Origin: Candidatus Aalborgicola danicus
GTDB taxonomy: Bacteria; Pseudomonadota; Gammaproteobacteria; Burkholderiales; Burkholderiaceae_C
Length of the DNA stretch: 64,000 nt
Assembly (NCBI GenBank): GCA_016703945.1
Contig: JADJBC010000004.1
Location: forward strand, 79,153-143,152
Direction: 5' to 3'
A program made the position numbers and the translations under genes. The notes below the pieces were generated by a model. It ran no database searches and was not told the origin of the DNA. It worked only from the letters and a program-made list of their open reading frames with translations. Within the stretch, counting starts at the first letter, position 1. Every line of letters begins with the position of its first letter. Shown here in pieces: positions 8,280-17,620 of this stretch.

Positions 8280-9386
8280 ATGCACGTTGACGGCCGTCCC
8301 TACAGCACTATCTGGCTCAAGCCGGATGACCCCTGCGTCGTCCAGGTCATTGACCAGACCCAACTGCCGCACGCGTTTGCCATCGTGGATCTGCATTCGG
8401 TCGCGGACGCCTGCGTGGCCATTCGGGACATGACCGTGCGCGGCGCCGGCCTGATTGGCGCCTGTGCCGCGTATGGCATGTATCTGGCCGCGTTGGATGC
8501 GCCTGACAGTGATTTTCCTGCATCCATGGCGCGCGCGGGAGCCACACTCAAAGCGACACGCCCGACAGCAGCCAACCTGGCCTGGGCCGTTGACCGCGTG
8601 CTAGCGGCGATCACAGCCGGCAGCACACCCGTAGTCCAGCGCGCATTGGCCAAAGTTGCGGCCGAAACAATCGCCAACGAAGATGTAGAGCATTGCCGCC
8701 GCATCGGCGTGCACGGACTTCCCGTGATCCAATCTCTGGCACAACGCAAGCCCGGTCAGGTGGTCAATATCCTGACCCACTGCAATGCCGGATGGCTGGC
8801 GTTTGTGGACATCGGGTCCGCCACGGCGCCGATCTACGCCGCCCACGACGCCGGCATTGCCCTGCACGTCTGGGTTGATGAAACCCGCCCCCGCAACCAG
8901 GGTGCCAGCCTGACCGCCTGGGAGTTGGGTCAGCACGGTGTGCCCCACACCCTGATTGCCGATAACGCGGGGGGCCATCTGATGCAACACGGCATGGTGG
9001 ACATGGTGATTACCGGTGCGGATCGGGTCACCCGCAACGGGGATGTGGCCAACAAGATCGGAACCTACCTGAAAGCATTGGCAGCCCGCGACAACGGCAT
9101 CCCCATGGTCGTCGCCCTGCCATCTTCGACATTTGACTTTTCGCTGCGGGATGGTGTGGCCAACATCCCTATTGAAGAACGGGACGCGAATGAGGTGCGT
9201 TTCATGGCCGGGCAAACCGCACAGGGTCACATGGAGTCTGTGCGCATTTGCCCACCCACCACACCGGCGCGCAATTGGGGCTTTGATGTGACGCCTGCCC
9301 GTCTGATCACGCAACTGATTTGCGAACGTGGCATCTGCGCAGCCAACGAGGAAGCCATCCTATCGCTGTTTCCGGAGCAACGCTGA
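8280..9386 (+). CDS. mtnA: S-methyl-5-thioribose-1-phosphate isomerase
   Basis: Converts 5-methylthioribose-1-phosphate to 5-methylthioribulose-1-phosphate in the cytoplasm. It belongs to the eIF2B-like isomerase family: the substrate loop RGAGLIGACAAYG is near residues 54-66, catalytic Cys is C168 in LTHCNAG, and Asp is D248 in ITGADRV. Length is 368 residues. It is first in the mtnA-aldolase-mtnP operon; its stop codon directly abuts the next ATG. The operon contains no mtnK, mtnC or mtnD, which makes the full aerobic methionine salvage pathway unlikely from these genes alone. Confidence 0.95.
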   Translation: MHVDGRPYSTIWLKPDDPCVVQVIDQTQLPHAFAIVDLHSVADACVAIRDMTVRGAGLIGACAAYGMYLAALDAPDSDFPASMARAGATLKATRPTAANLAWAVDRVLAAITAGSTPVVQRALAKVAAETIANEDVEHCRRIGVHGLPVIQSLAQRKPGQVVNILTHCNAGWLAFVDIGSATAPIYAAHDAGIALHVWVDETRPRNQGASLTAWELGQHGVPHTLIADNAGGHLMQHGMVDMVITGADRVTRNGDVANKIGTYLKALAARDNGIPMVVALPSSTFDFSLRDGVANIPIEERDANEVRFMAGQTAQGHMESVRICPPTTPARNWGFDVTPARLITQLICERGICAANEEAILSLFPEQR

Positions 9387-10007
9387 ATGGACGCATCCAT
9401 TGATGACGGCTATATCAAGTACACCAGCACGCGGCGCGACGGCAGGGTGCCGCCGTCCGCCGCACTGGATGAACTGAACCGCGCCCGCACGACACTGTTC
9501 GACCTGGGCCTGATCGGCGCCTACGACAACGGCGTGGGGTATGGCAATCTCAGTATTCGCGCCAACGATGACAACCAGTTTGTCATCACGGCCAGCGCCA
9601 CCGGGGCTCAGCGCCTATTGCAGATGGAGCAGTTCTGCCTGGTCGAATCGTTTTCCATCCAGAACAACCACGTGCAATCCATGGGGCCACTGCCAGCCTC
9701 GTCCGAGTCCATGACGCATGGCGCCATCTATGCAGCCCATAGCGATGTGTACTGCGTGATCCATGTGCACAGCCGCATCCTGTTTGACCACCTGCTGCTA
9801 ACCGGCGCACCCGCAACGCCGGCCGATGTTCCTTATGGAACGCCGGCCATGGCGCGCACGGTGGCGCAACTGGTAACACGGCAACCCCATCTACCCACCG
9901 TATTCGCCATGGCCGGCCACGACGAAGGCGTGGTCGCCTATGGTGCAGACACGGCATCGACCCTGGATGCGCTGCGCGCATTGCTTCAAAGGATATCGAC
10001 CCCATGA
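9387..10007 (+). CDS. Class II aldolase/adducin-family protein, probable methylthioribulose-1-phosphate aldolase
   Basis: Zinc-dependent class II aldolase fold, 206 residues. Expected metal and catalytic positions are visible: E107 (SSESMTH), H126 and H128 (HVHS) and H178 (AGHDEG). It sits between mtnA and mtnP with abutting or overlapping codons on both sides (ATGA with mtnP). By context its substrate is the MtnA product. Two reactions are possible: aldol cleavage to dihydroxyacetone phosphate plus 2-methylthioacetaldehyde (Ald2 of the DHAP shunt) or dehydration (MtnB). The lack of the other salvage genes favours the aldolase, but sequence alone does not decide between them. Confidence 0.8.
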   Translation: MDASIDDGYIKYTSTRRDGRVPPSAALDELNRARTTLFDLGLIGAYDNGVGYGNLSIRANDDNQFVITASATGAQRLLQMEQFCLVESFSIQNNHVQSMGPLPASSESMTHGAIYAAHSDVYCVIHVHSRILFDHLLLTGAPATPADVPYGTPAMARTVAQLVTRQPHLPTVFAMAGHDEGVVAYGADTASTLDALRALLQRISTP

Positions 10008-10765
10008 CCCGAATCGGCATCGTCGGCGGCAGCGGCTTGGACAATCCGGATATTCTGGAAGGTGAACACGACAGCGCCGTCAATACCCGTTGGGGAGCTC
10101 CATCGGCGGCACTGAAGATTGGCAGGATTGCGGGTGTGGAGGTTGTGTTGCTGGGGCGCCACGGCCGTGAGCACACCATCCCACCCAGCCAGGTCAACTA
10201 CCGCGCCAACATCCAGGCACTGCAAGACGCCGGTTGCACCCATATTCTGGCCACGACGGCTGTGGGTTCGCTGCGGGAGGAGATTGGTCGCGGCGACCTG
10301 GTCATCCTGGACCAGTTCATCGACTTCACCAAGCAACGCGCCATGAGTTTCCATGAGCGCTTTGAGGCGCACCAGCCGTTGCACACCCCGATGGCTGATC
10401 CATTCAACCCAGCACTGCGCTCCATCCTGATCGATGTGTGTGAACGGCATGGCTTTGCCTTTCATCCAGTCGGCACCGTTGTGACCATTGAGGGCCCACG
10501 TTTCTCTACACGTGCCGAGTCCCGCATGTTCCGCGCCTGGGGTGCCGATGTCATCAATATGTCGGTGGCAACCGAGGCCGCGCTGGCCAACGAAGCCGGC
10601 ATTCCCTACGCCGCCGTGGCCATGAGCACCGACTACGACTGCTGGAAGACCGATGAGGAGCCGGTCAGCTGGGACGCCATTTTGGCGGTCTTCAACAGCA
10701 ACGCCAGGAAGGTCACCACGCTGTTATGCGATGCAATTCCGGAAGTGGCCAGGCGGCACCTATGA
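10004..10765 (+). CDS. mtnP: S-methyl-5'-thioadenosine phosphorylase
   Basis: Splits methylthioadenosine, the by-product of polyamine and N-acylhomoserine-lactone synthesis, into adenine and methylthioribose-1-phosphate. Purine nucleoside phosphorylase fold with the N-terminal phosphate loop GIVGGSGL, the RHGREHTIPP segment, the GTVVTIEGPRFSTRAES purine-site region and NMSVATEAALANEAG. Length is 253 residues. It ends the operon and converges on fadD (45 bases between stops). It supplies the substrate of MtnA, so the three genes form a linear MTA-disposal pathway. Confidence 0.95.
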   Translation: MTRIGIVGGSGLDNPDILEGEHDSAVNTRWGAPSAALKIGRIAGVEVVLLGRHGREHTIPPSQVNYRANIQALQDAGCTHILATTAVGSLREEIGRGDLVILDQFIDFTKQRAMSFHERFEAHQPLHTPMADPFNPALRSILIDVCERHGFAFHPVGTVVTIEGPRFSTRAESRMFRAWGADVINMSVATEAALANEAGIPYAAVAMSTDYDCWKTDEEPVSWDAILAVFNSNARKVTTLLCDAIPEVARRHL

Positions 10766-10810
10766 AGAAGCGGCTCACTTGCCGCTCTGGAATGGCAATT
10801 TGAACAATGT

Positions 10811-12484
10811 CTATTTGTCGCGAAGCTCTCTGCGAAGTATCTTACCCACAGGGGTCTTGGGCAACTCGCCACGGAACTCGATAACCTTGGGCTGCTTGTA
10901 GCCAGTGAGGTTCTCCTTGCAATAGGCGCGCACGTCGTCCTCGCTGACGTTAGGATCCTTTTTGACAATCACCAGCTTGACTGCTTCACCCGATTTTGCA
11001 TCGACCACCCCGACGCAGGCGCACTCCATGATGCCCGGCATCTGCGCTACCACGTCTTCCAGTTCCGTGGGGAAGACGTTGAAGCCACTCACCAGGATCA
11101 TGTCCTTCTTGCGGTCGACGATTTTGAAAAAACCTCGCTCATCCACGACACCCACGTCGCCGGTCTTGAAGTAGCCGTCAGGTGTCATCACTTTTGCGGT
11201 TTCATCGGGACGCTGCCAATAGCCAGCCATTACCTGCGGTCCTTTGATGGCAATTTCGCCAGATTGACCTGCTGTGACCTCATGACCGTCGTCGTCCAAC
11301 AACTTCATATAAGTATTGGGAAGGGGTACCCCAATGGTGCCCGTGAACTCTTTGGCAGTGACCACGTTGCAACTAGCTGACGGCGAGGTCTCGCTGAGAC
11401 CGTAACCCTCACAAATGGGGCAGCCGGTCTTCTCGAACCACAACTTCGCCACACTACTCTGAACCGCTGTGCCCCCCCCAACAGATACTTTGAGATGACT
11501 CCAGTCCACGGTTTTGAAATCGGGGTGATTGGCCAAGCCGTTGAACAAAGTGTTGACTGCAGGAAACGAGTGAATGATGTGTTTTCTCAGTTCCTTAAGG
11601 ACTCCAGGTATGTCCCTGGGGTTTGGAATCAGGATCAATTTTCCACCCATGCGCATTGACAACATCATGCCAACAGTGAAGGCAAAAATATGGTACAGGG
11701 GCAGTGCGCACACGCCAGTAGGTTGCTCGTTGGCCGGTATCTTGCTCATCACGGGGCCGTTCCACACCTCGGACTGCAGCACATTGGCAATCAAATTGCG
11801 ATGCAACAGAACTGCGCCTTTGGATACACCGGTGGTGCCACCGGTGTACTGCAACACAGCAACATCATCAGCCTTGATATCCGGTTTATTGAATGGAGCC
11901 TTGGTTCCGGTCGCAATTGCCGCATTAAATCGCACAGCACCAGGAAGGTTGTAAGCGGGCACCATTTTCTTGACATTGCGCACCACATAGTTGACCAATG
12001 CCCCCTTGAGCAGACCGAGCTGGTCCCCCATTGCACATAGAACCACATGTTTGACAGGCGTGGCAGACAGACACTTTTCCAACGTGGTTGCGAAGTTTTC
12101 GATAATGACAATCGCCTTGGCACCTGAGTCTTTGAGTTGATGTTGCAACTCCCGTGGTGTATACAAGGGATTGACATTCACCACCACAAATCCGGCCCTC
12201 AAAATGCCAGCCACAGCAACAGGGTATTGCGGCACATTGGGCATCATGATCGCAACGCGATCACCTTTTGCCAACCCCAGACTCTGCAAGTATCCTGCAA
12301 ATGCCTGGCTCAAGCTGTCTGTGTGCGCGTAACTGATGTCCTTACCCATAAAGTTATAGGCGACCCGGTCTGCGTACTTTGTGAAGCTCTCCTCCATCAG
12401 AGCGACCAGTGATGTATACACAGAAACGTTGATGTCGGCCGCTACCCCTTTGGGATAACTTCTGAGCCAAATGCGGTCTGTCAT
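10811..12484 (-). CDS. fadD: Long-chain fatty acid-CoA ligase
   Basis: Adenylate-forming ligase that activates fatty acids to acyl-CoA at the inner membrane for beta-oxidation. The AMP-binding signature YTGGTTGVSKG is at residues 213-223; later motifs include GYGLSETSP, the hinge region YFKTGDVGVVDERGFFKIVDRKKDMI and the C-terminal catalytic Lys in LPKTPVGKILRREL. Length is 557 residues. It stands alone, convergent with mtnP, and is separated from pntB by about 100 bases without a recognised signal. Chain-length preference cannot be read from the sequence. Confidence 0.93.
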   Translation of the reverse strand: MTDRIWLRSYPKGVAADINVSVYTSLVALMEESFTKYADRVAYNFMGKDISYAHTDSLSQAFAGYLQSLGLAKGDRVAIMMPNVPQYPVAVAGILRAGFVVVNVNPLYTPRELQHQLKDSGAKAIVIIENFATTLEKCLSATPVKHVVLCAMGDQLGLLKGALVNYVVRNVKKMVPAYNLPGAVRFNAAIATGTKAPFNKPDIKADDVAVLQYTGGTTGVSKGAVLLHRNLIANVLQSEVWNGPVMSKIPANEQPTGVCALPLYHIFAFTVGMMLSMRMGGKLILIPNPRDIPGVLKELRKHIIHSFPAVNTLFNGLANHPDFKTVDWSHLKVSVGGGTAVQSSVAKLWFEKTGCPICEGYGLSETSPSASCNVVTAKEFTGTIGVPLPNTYMKLLDDDGHEVTAGQSGEIAIKGPQVMAGYWQRPDETAKVMTPDGYFKTGDVGVVDERGFFKIVDRKKDMILVSGFNVFPTELEDVVAQMPGIMECACVGVVDAKSGEAVKLVIVKKDPNVSEDDVRAYCKENLTGYKQPKVIEFRGELPKTPVGKILRRELRDK

Positions 12485-12585
12485 GCTTACCTATTCCAAC
12501 AGTGAAGTAACCGATTATTCTGCCTGCTATTGCCGACTGCCAGCACTTGCGCTCTTCTTGGTGTTTTCCCTAGGCGCCGCGGACT

Positions 12586-14031
12586 CTAGGATTTCAAGGC
12601 CACCAACACTTCGTCTAGCATCTTCTTGGCGTCACCAAAGAGCATGCGGTTGTTTTCCTTGTAGAACAGCGGGTTGTCAACCCCTGCGTAGCCAGATGCC
12701 ATGCTGCGCTTCATGACAATCGAGGTTTTAGCTTTCCAGACTTCAAGCACAGGCATGCCGGCAATCGGGCTGTTGGGGTCGTCCTGGGCACCGGGGTTGA
12801 CGATGTCGTTGGCACCAATCACCATCACCACGTCGGTTTTAGGGAAGTCATCGTTCAACTCGTCCATTTCAAACACGATGTCGTAGGGCACCTTGGCCTC
12901 AGCCAGCAGCACGTTCATGTGGCCCGGCATGCGACCAGCCACCGGGTGGATACCAAAACGGATGTTGCACCCCTTCGCACGCAGGAACTTGGTAATCTCA
13001 TAGACCGTGTGTTGCGCCTGCGCTACCGCCATGCCGTAGCCCGGAACAATGATCACGCTCTTGGCTTCTCGCAGCAATTCAGCAGTTTCTTCCGCCTTGA
13101 TAGGGAATACCTCGCCCGCAGGCTGGGCTGGCCCGCCGCTTGGTGCCGGTGCCGCGCTGGCGGTACCAAAGCCCCCGGCAATCACACTGATAAAGCTACG
13201 CGCCATGGCCTTGCACATGATGTAAGACAGAATTGCACCGCTGGACCCAACCAGCGCGCCTGTGACGATGAGCAGGTCGTTGGACAGCATGAAGCCAGTG
13301 GCCGCTGCCGCCCAGCCCGAGTAGCTGTTAAGCATCGACACCACCACGGGCATGTCGGCACCACCGATCGCCATCACCATGTGTATGCCAAACAGCAAGG
13401 CAATCACTGTCATGATGATCAACGGCATCATGCCGTCAGCAATGCTGTGGGCGTTCATGAACTCGCGACCAAACCAGATCACCACCAACAGACCCAGCAG
13501 ATTGAGCCAGTGACGACCTGGCAACAGCAGAGGATTACCGCCAATGCGACCCGAGAGTTTACCAAACGCCACGATGGAACCAGAGAAGGTCACGGCACCA
13601 ATGAGAATCCCAACATAGATTTCCATCTTGTGAATCGATTCCTCAGCAGCCGACAGCGGTATGCTCTTCCCGTCAATCAAATGAAACGACGCCGTTGGGT
13701 CAATGAAGGTCGAAATGCCAACCAACATGGCGGCAAGACCCACCATGCTGTGCATCAATGCCACCAGCTCGGGCATCTGGGTCATTTGCACGGTGCGCGC
13801 TGCGTACAAACCTATGCTTCCGCCAATCAGCATGGCGCCGATGATCCAGGGAATGCCAGACCAAGTCACCTGGGGGCCAAAGATAGTCGCCAGCACGGCA
13901 ATCGTCATACCGACCATGCCGTACAAATTGCCCCGCAATGCGGTGGTCTGGTTGGACAAGCCGCCCAGGCTCAGGATGAAAAGAATCGTTGCTCCGATAT
14001 AGGAGACGGTTGCCAGTTCTGTAGTAAACAT
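12586..14031 (-). CDS. pntB: NAD(P) transhydrogenase subunit beta
   Basis: Membrane and NADP(H)-binding subunit of proton-translocating transhydrogenase, which makes NADPH from NADH. The first 270 residues hold about eight to nine membrane helices; the C-terminal domain III binds NADP(H) (IIVPGYGMAVAQAQH, then VMVIGANDIVNPGAQ). Length is 481 residues. It follows pntA by 12 bases and is surely co-transcribed with it. Confidence 0.96.
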   Translation of the reverse strand: MFTTELATVSYIGATILFILSLGGLSNQTTALRGNLYGMVGMTIAVLATIFGPQVTWSGIPWIIGAMLIGGSIGLYAARTVQMTQMPELVALMHSMVGLAAMLVGISTFIDPTASFHLIDGKSIPLSAAEESIHKMEIYVGILIGAVTFSGSIVAFGKLSGRIGGNPLLLPGRHWLNLLGLLVVIWFGREFMNAHSIADGMMPLIIMTVIALLFGIHMVMAIGGADMPVVVSMLNSYSGWAAAATGFMLSNDLLIVTGALVGSSGAILSYIMCKAMARSFISVIAGGFGTASAAPAPSGGPAQPAGEVFPIKAEETAELLREAKSVIIVPGYGMAVAQAQHTVYEITKFLRAKGCNIRFGIHPVAGRMPGHMNVLLAEAKVPYDIVFEMDELNDDFPKTDVVMVIGANDIVNPGAQDDPNSPIAGMPVLEVWKAKTSIVMKRSMASGYAGVDNPLFYKENNRMLFGDAKKMLDEVLVALKS

Positions 14032-14043
14032 GAATTGCCTCCC

Positions 14044-15660
14044 TTATTTGCGAAACATGGCAAGCATGCGCTGGGTGACGGCAAAGCCGCCGAACATATT
14101 GATGGCGGTGAGCACGATGGCAGCCGCAGCGACCCAAGTAATAGGGTTATCCGGCCTGTCCATTAAACCGCCCAATGGCGATATTTGCACCAAGGCACCA
14201 ATCGCAATGATGCTGCTGATGGCGTTGGTCACGCTCATAAGCGGCGTGTGCAAAGCGGGTTTGACGTTCCAAACCACCATGTACCCCACGAAACAGGCGA
14301 GTACAAAGACCGTAAAGTGACCCAAAAATGCGGGTGGCGCGCTGGCCCCTATCAACCAAAACAGAGCTGCGGCCACGCCAAAAAAGATGGCCAGCTTGCT
14401 TCCCGCCATCGGCTCGGTGTCGCCACCCCCATGCCCGTGACCGCCCTTCTTCGCCGCGGGCGCCGCGGCAGGCTTCGCAGGAGCAGTTGCTGCAACAGGT
14501 AATTTGGGTGCAGGCGCTGGCCAGGTAATGCTGCCATCCTTGACCACGGTCAGACCGCGGATGGCATCGTCTTCCATGTTGACGTTGATAACGCCATCTT
14601 TAGTTTTACACAGCTCCTCGGTCAGGCGGAACAGATTGGTCGCGTACAACGTGGACGATTGCTTGGCCAGACGCGAGGCCAGATCGGTGTACCCCACAAT
14701 GGTCACGCCGTGCTTGACGACGGACTGGCCGGGCTCGGTCAGTTCACAGTTGCCACCTCGCTCGGCAGCCATGTCGACGATCACACTCCCCGGCTTCATG
14801 CTCCTCACCATTTCAGCGGTTATCAGTTTGGGCGCGGGTTTGCCAGGGATCAGCGCGGTGGTGATGATGATGTCCACCTCACGAGCCTGCTTGGCATACA
14901 TCTCGCGCTGGGCCTGCTGGAAACCCTCACTCATGACCTTGGCGTATCCACCGCCGCCGCCGCCCTCTTCCTCGTAATCAACCTTGACAAATTCACCGCC
15001 AAGAGACACGACCTGATCGGCTACTTCGGCACGGGTGTCATTGGCACGCACGATGGCGCCCAAACCGGCGGCCGTACCGATCGCTGCAAGCCCGGCCACG
15101 CCGGCACCCGCGATGAAGACCTTGGCTGGCGGAACCTTGCCCGCAGCCGTGATCTGACCGTTAAAGAAACGTCCAAAGGCATTCGCGGCCTCAATCACGG
15201 CGCGGTATCCTGCGACGCCTGCCTGGGAGGTCAGCGCATCCATCTTCTGGGCACGACTCAGCATGCGCGGCAGCGCGTCGATGGCCAGCACGGTCACCTT
15301 CCTGGCGGTGAGTTGCTGCATCAACTCCGGGTTTTGCGCCGGCCAGATGAACCCTATCAAGGTGCCGCCTTCACGCATCAGGCCAACCTCTTCTGAGGTT
15401 GGTACACCCACCTTGAAAACAATGTCAGAACTGGCCCACAACTCGCTAGCGCTGGCGACCACCGTGGCACCAGCGGCCTGGTATGCCTCGTCGCTGCAAT
15501 TTGCAGCGTCTCCAGCACCGGATTCAACCGCGACAGAAAATCCCAGCTTGATGAGCTTTTCGACCACCTCAGGCACAGTGGCGACCCGTTTTTCACCGGG
15601 AAAAATCTCGCGGGGAACGCCTATGCGTTGTGCCGTTCCTGTAGTTACACCAGTTTGCAT
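14044..15660 (-). CDS. pntA: NAD(P) transhydrogenase subunit alpha (fused alpha1-alpha2)
   Basis: The N-terminal domain I (about residues 1-375) resembles alanine dehydrogenase and binds NAD(H) through VFIAGAGVAGLAA. An Ala/Pro-rich, Gly/His-rich linker (GGHGHGGGD) joins it to about four membrane helices. In many alphaproteobacteria these parts are separate genes; here they are fused as in E. coli. Start at 15660 is chosen over 15678 because GAGGAG lies eight bases before it. Length is 538 residues. It forms an operon with pntB. Confidence 0.95.
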   Translation of the reverse strand: MQTGVTTGTAQRIGVPREIFPGEKRVATVPEVVEKLIKLGFSVAVESGAGDAANCSDEAYQAAGATVVASASELWASSDIVFKVGVPTSEEVGLMREGGTLIGFIWPAQNPELMQQLTARKVTVLAIDALPRMLSRAQKMDALTSQAGVAGYRAVIEAANAFGRFFNGQITAAGKVPPAKVFIAGAGVAGLAAIGTAAGLGAIVRANDTRAEVADQVVSLGGEFVKVDYEEEGGGGGGYAKVMSEGFQQAQREMYAKQAREVDIIITTALIPGKPAPKLITAEMVRSMKPGSVIVDMAAERGGNCELTEPGQSVVKHGVTIVGYTDLASRLAKQSSTLYATNLFRLTEELCKTKDGVINVNMEDDAIRGLTVVKDGSITWPAPAPKLPVAATAPAKPAAAPAAKKGGHGHGGGDTEPMAGSKLAIFFGVAAALFWLIGASAPPAFLGHFTVFVLACFVGYMVVWNVKPALHTPLMSVTNAISSIIAIGALVQISPLGGLMDRPDNPITWVAAAAIVLTAINMFGGFAVTQRMLAMFRK

Positions 15661-15835
15661 GCAGCGACTCCTCAACAAAGTTACGTCAACCGATCACAAG
15701 CTTCGCATCACCCGGCAAGCCAGCTGTGCGTAAGCCACCGGAAAGCTTAACTGAAAAAATCCGACTGCGGCCTGCGATTCCCATGATGTGCATCAAACCG
15801 CACGAATGTGTTGGCATGTCTCCCATAATTGGCAT

Positions 15836-16204
15836 ATGGATACACGCTGGAAACCCAATGTGACTGTCGCAGCGGTGATAGTGCACAACGACCGATTTCT
15901 CCTGGTGGAGGAGGAAACGCCAAACGGCGTGCGCTTGAACAACCCTGCCGGTCATCTGGACTGTGGCGAGTCCCCGGAACAGGCTTGCAGACGCGAAACC
16001 TTGGAAGAAACTGCCTACCACTTCGACCCCGATTGCATATTGGACACGGGCATCGTACGCACCCTGTGGATGAGTGCCGACGAAATTCGGGCAAGTGCGG
16101 CACGCCACCGCAGCCCCCTCGTGGTGCAATGTTTGGAGGACTTCCTGTCTGGACGACGCTACCCGACGGACCTAATTCACACGGACGCGGGAGTCTTCCT
16201 TTGA
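15836..16204 (+). CDS. NudJ-like NUDIX hydrolase with an internal deletion
   Basis: NUDIX pyrophosphatase related to phosphatase NudJ, which also precedes mnmA in E. coli. The NUDIX box is complete (GHLDCGESPEQACRRETLEE), and the C-terminal segment RHRSPLVVQCLEDFLSGRRYP matches the family. The protein is 122 residues against about 150-160 in relatives: the central beta strands between LEETAYHF and ILDTGIVRTLW, roughly 30-40 residues, are missing in frame. The start at 15836 gives the family N-terminus MDTRWKPNVTVAAV; upstream in-frame starts at 15788 and 15806 are less likely. Whether it folds is doubtful. Confidence 0.8.
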   Translation: MDTRWKPNVTVAAVIVHNDRFLLVEEETPNGVRLNNPAGHLDCGESPEQACRRETLEETAYHFDPDCILDTGIVRTLWMSADEIRASAARHRSPLVVQCLEDFLSGRRYPTDLIHTDAGVFL

Positions 16205-16212
16205 CCAAATCT

Positions 16213-16273
16213 GCTATATATTTGGTAGCATCTTACGCTTTAGATTCGCGGGCTTAAGGCCTTTATTGCATAT
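16213..16273 (+). repeat. Dispersed GCTAT...ATAGC repeat, copy 1 (degenerate)
   Basis: Member of a roughly 60-bp family: an imperfect palindrome (GCTATATATTTGGTAGC), a variable middle, then a conserved 3' part (GCGGGCTTAAGGCCTTTAT). It lies between the NUDIX gene and mnmA. Other copies are at 38658, 48859, 50434, 57453 and 60625. Confidence 0.7.
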
Positions 16274-16311
16274 GATATTCGGAAGAAACACGAACTCTCT
16301 AAAATCGGAGC

Positions 16312-17439
16312 ATGAGTAAGCAACGCATAGTGGTAGGCCTCAGCGGTGGCGTCGATTCGGCAGTAACTGCTCACATTTTGAAGAAGCAGGGCCATGAGGT
16401 TGTCGGAATCTTCATGAAAAACTGGGAGGACGATGACCGCGCGGCGGGGTCTTCGGAAGATGAACCCGGCTATTGCACATCCAATATTGACTTTGTGGAT
16501 GCCGCCGCCGTCGCCGATGTCATCGGCATCGAAATAGAGCACGTCAACTTTGCAGCGGAATACAAGGACCGCGTTTTTTCCGACTTTCTGAGGGAATACC
16601 AGGCGGGCAGAACACCCAATCCGGACATATTGTGCAACGCAGAGATCAAGTTCAAGGCATTCCTGGACCACGCCATCCGTCTGGGGGCCGAGAAAATCGC
16701 GACCGGCCACTACGCGCGAACCCGACTGAATCAGGCCGATGGAAATCATGAACTGCTCAAGGGATTGGATCCAAGCAAGGATCAAAGCTACTTCCTGCAC
16801 CGACTGAATCAGGCCCAACTGTCGAAAACACTCTTCCCCATTGGCGAACTGCACAAGAAGCAGGTGCGACAAATTGCCGAGGATATCGGCCTTCCCAATG
16901 CAAAGAAGAAGGACTCCACTGGGATTTGCTTCATCGGTGAGCGCCCGTTCCGCGACTTTTTGAACCGCTACATCGCCAAAGCGCCGGGGCCTATCCGCGA
17001 TGAAAAGGGCCGTCGGTTGGGAGACCACCTAGGCCTCAGTTTTTACACATTGGGACAACGCCAGGGGTTGGGAATTGGTGGTATCAAGGATAAGGGCGCA
17101 CAAAAGGGCAGTGGAGACCATGCTCCATGGTTTGTAGCACGCAAAGAAGTTGAAACCAACACCCTGTGGGTGGTGCAAGGGCATGACCATCCGTGGCTGC
17201 ATTCGTTGAGTCTCGTTGCGCAAGACGCCAGTTGGATCGCGGGGAATCCGCCACCAGAGTCGTTGCTGGCTGCCAAGACCCGTTATCGACAAAGTGATGC
17301 TGAGTGTTCCGTGTCCCGGGCCAGCAGACTTCAGTTTGAGTTGAACTTCAGTCGACCACAGTGGGCCGTGACACCGGGCCAATCGGCGGTGTTGTACGCC
17401 GGAGACGTTTGCTTGGGCGGTGGAATTATTACTTTTTGA
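16312..17439 (+). CDS. mnmA: tRNA-specific 2-thiouridylase MnmA
   Basis: Adds sulfur to U34 of tRNAs for Lys, Glu and Gln. The PP-loop GLSGGVDSAV is at residues 9-18, the first catalytic Cys is C108 (PNPDILCNAEIKF), and the persulfide Cys is C206 (GICFIGERPF). Length is 375 residues. The ATG at 16312 has GGAG three bases upstream. It follows the NUDIX gene, the same neighbour pair as nudJ-mnmA in enterobacteria, across a dispersed-repeat copy. Confidence 0.97.
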   Translation: MSKQRIVVGLSGGVDSAVTAHILKKQGHEVVGIFMKNWEDDDRAAGSSEDEPGYCTSNIDFVDAAAVADVIGIEIEHVNFAAEYKDRVFSDFLREYQAGRTPNPDILCNAEIKFKAFLDHAIRLGAEKIATGHYARTRLNQADGNHELLKGLDPSKDQSYFLHRLNQAQLSKTLFPIGELHKKQVRQIAEDIGLPNAKKKDSTGICFIGERPFRDFLNRYIAKAPGPIRDEKGRRLGDHLGLSFYTLGQRQGLGIGGIKDKGAQKGSGDHAPWFVARKEVETNTLWVVQGHDHPWLHSLSLVAQDASWIAGNPPPESLLAAKTRYRQSDAECSVSRASRLQFELNFSRPQWAVTPGQSAVLYAGDVCLGGGIITF

Positions 17440-17620
17440 CACTGAGCATAGACCGGTAGTCTCAGATTTGGTCTGCAGTGGCATTGCTGCCCATCGGCGA
17501 ACGCCATTCCTTAATAAGGACGGCGACACACCGTTTCCACAACCCCAATTTCGAGTGCTAAGATCATTAGTAAAAAATCCGACTTGGAATTTAAGCCGAT
17601 CTACCTGCAGCAAATCACAC

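Noticed and set aside
12919..14166. 415-codon plus-strand open frame opposite pntB
   Set aside because: His/Arg/Gln-rich translation typical of the antisense frame of a membrane protein gene.
17420..17620. N-terminal extension of the small protein before the secretion operon
   Set aside because: Overlaps mnmA and does not resemble protein; the ATG at 17621 fits the family start.
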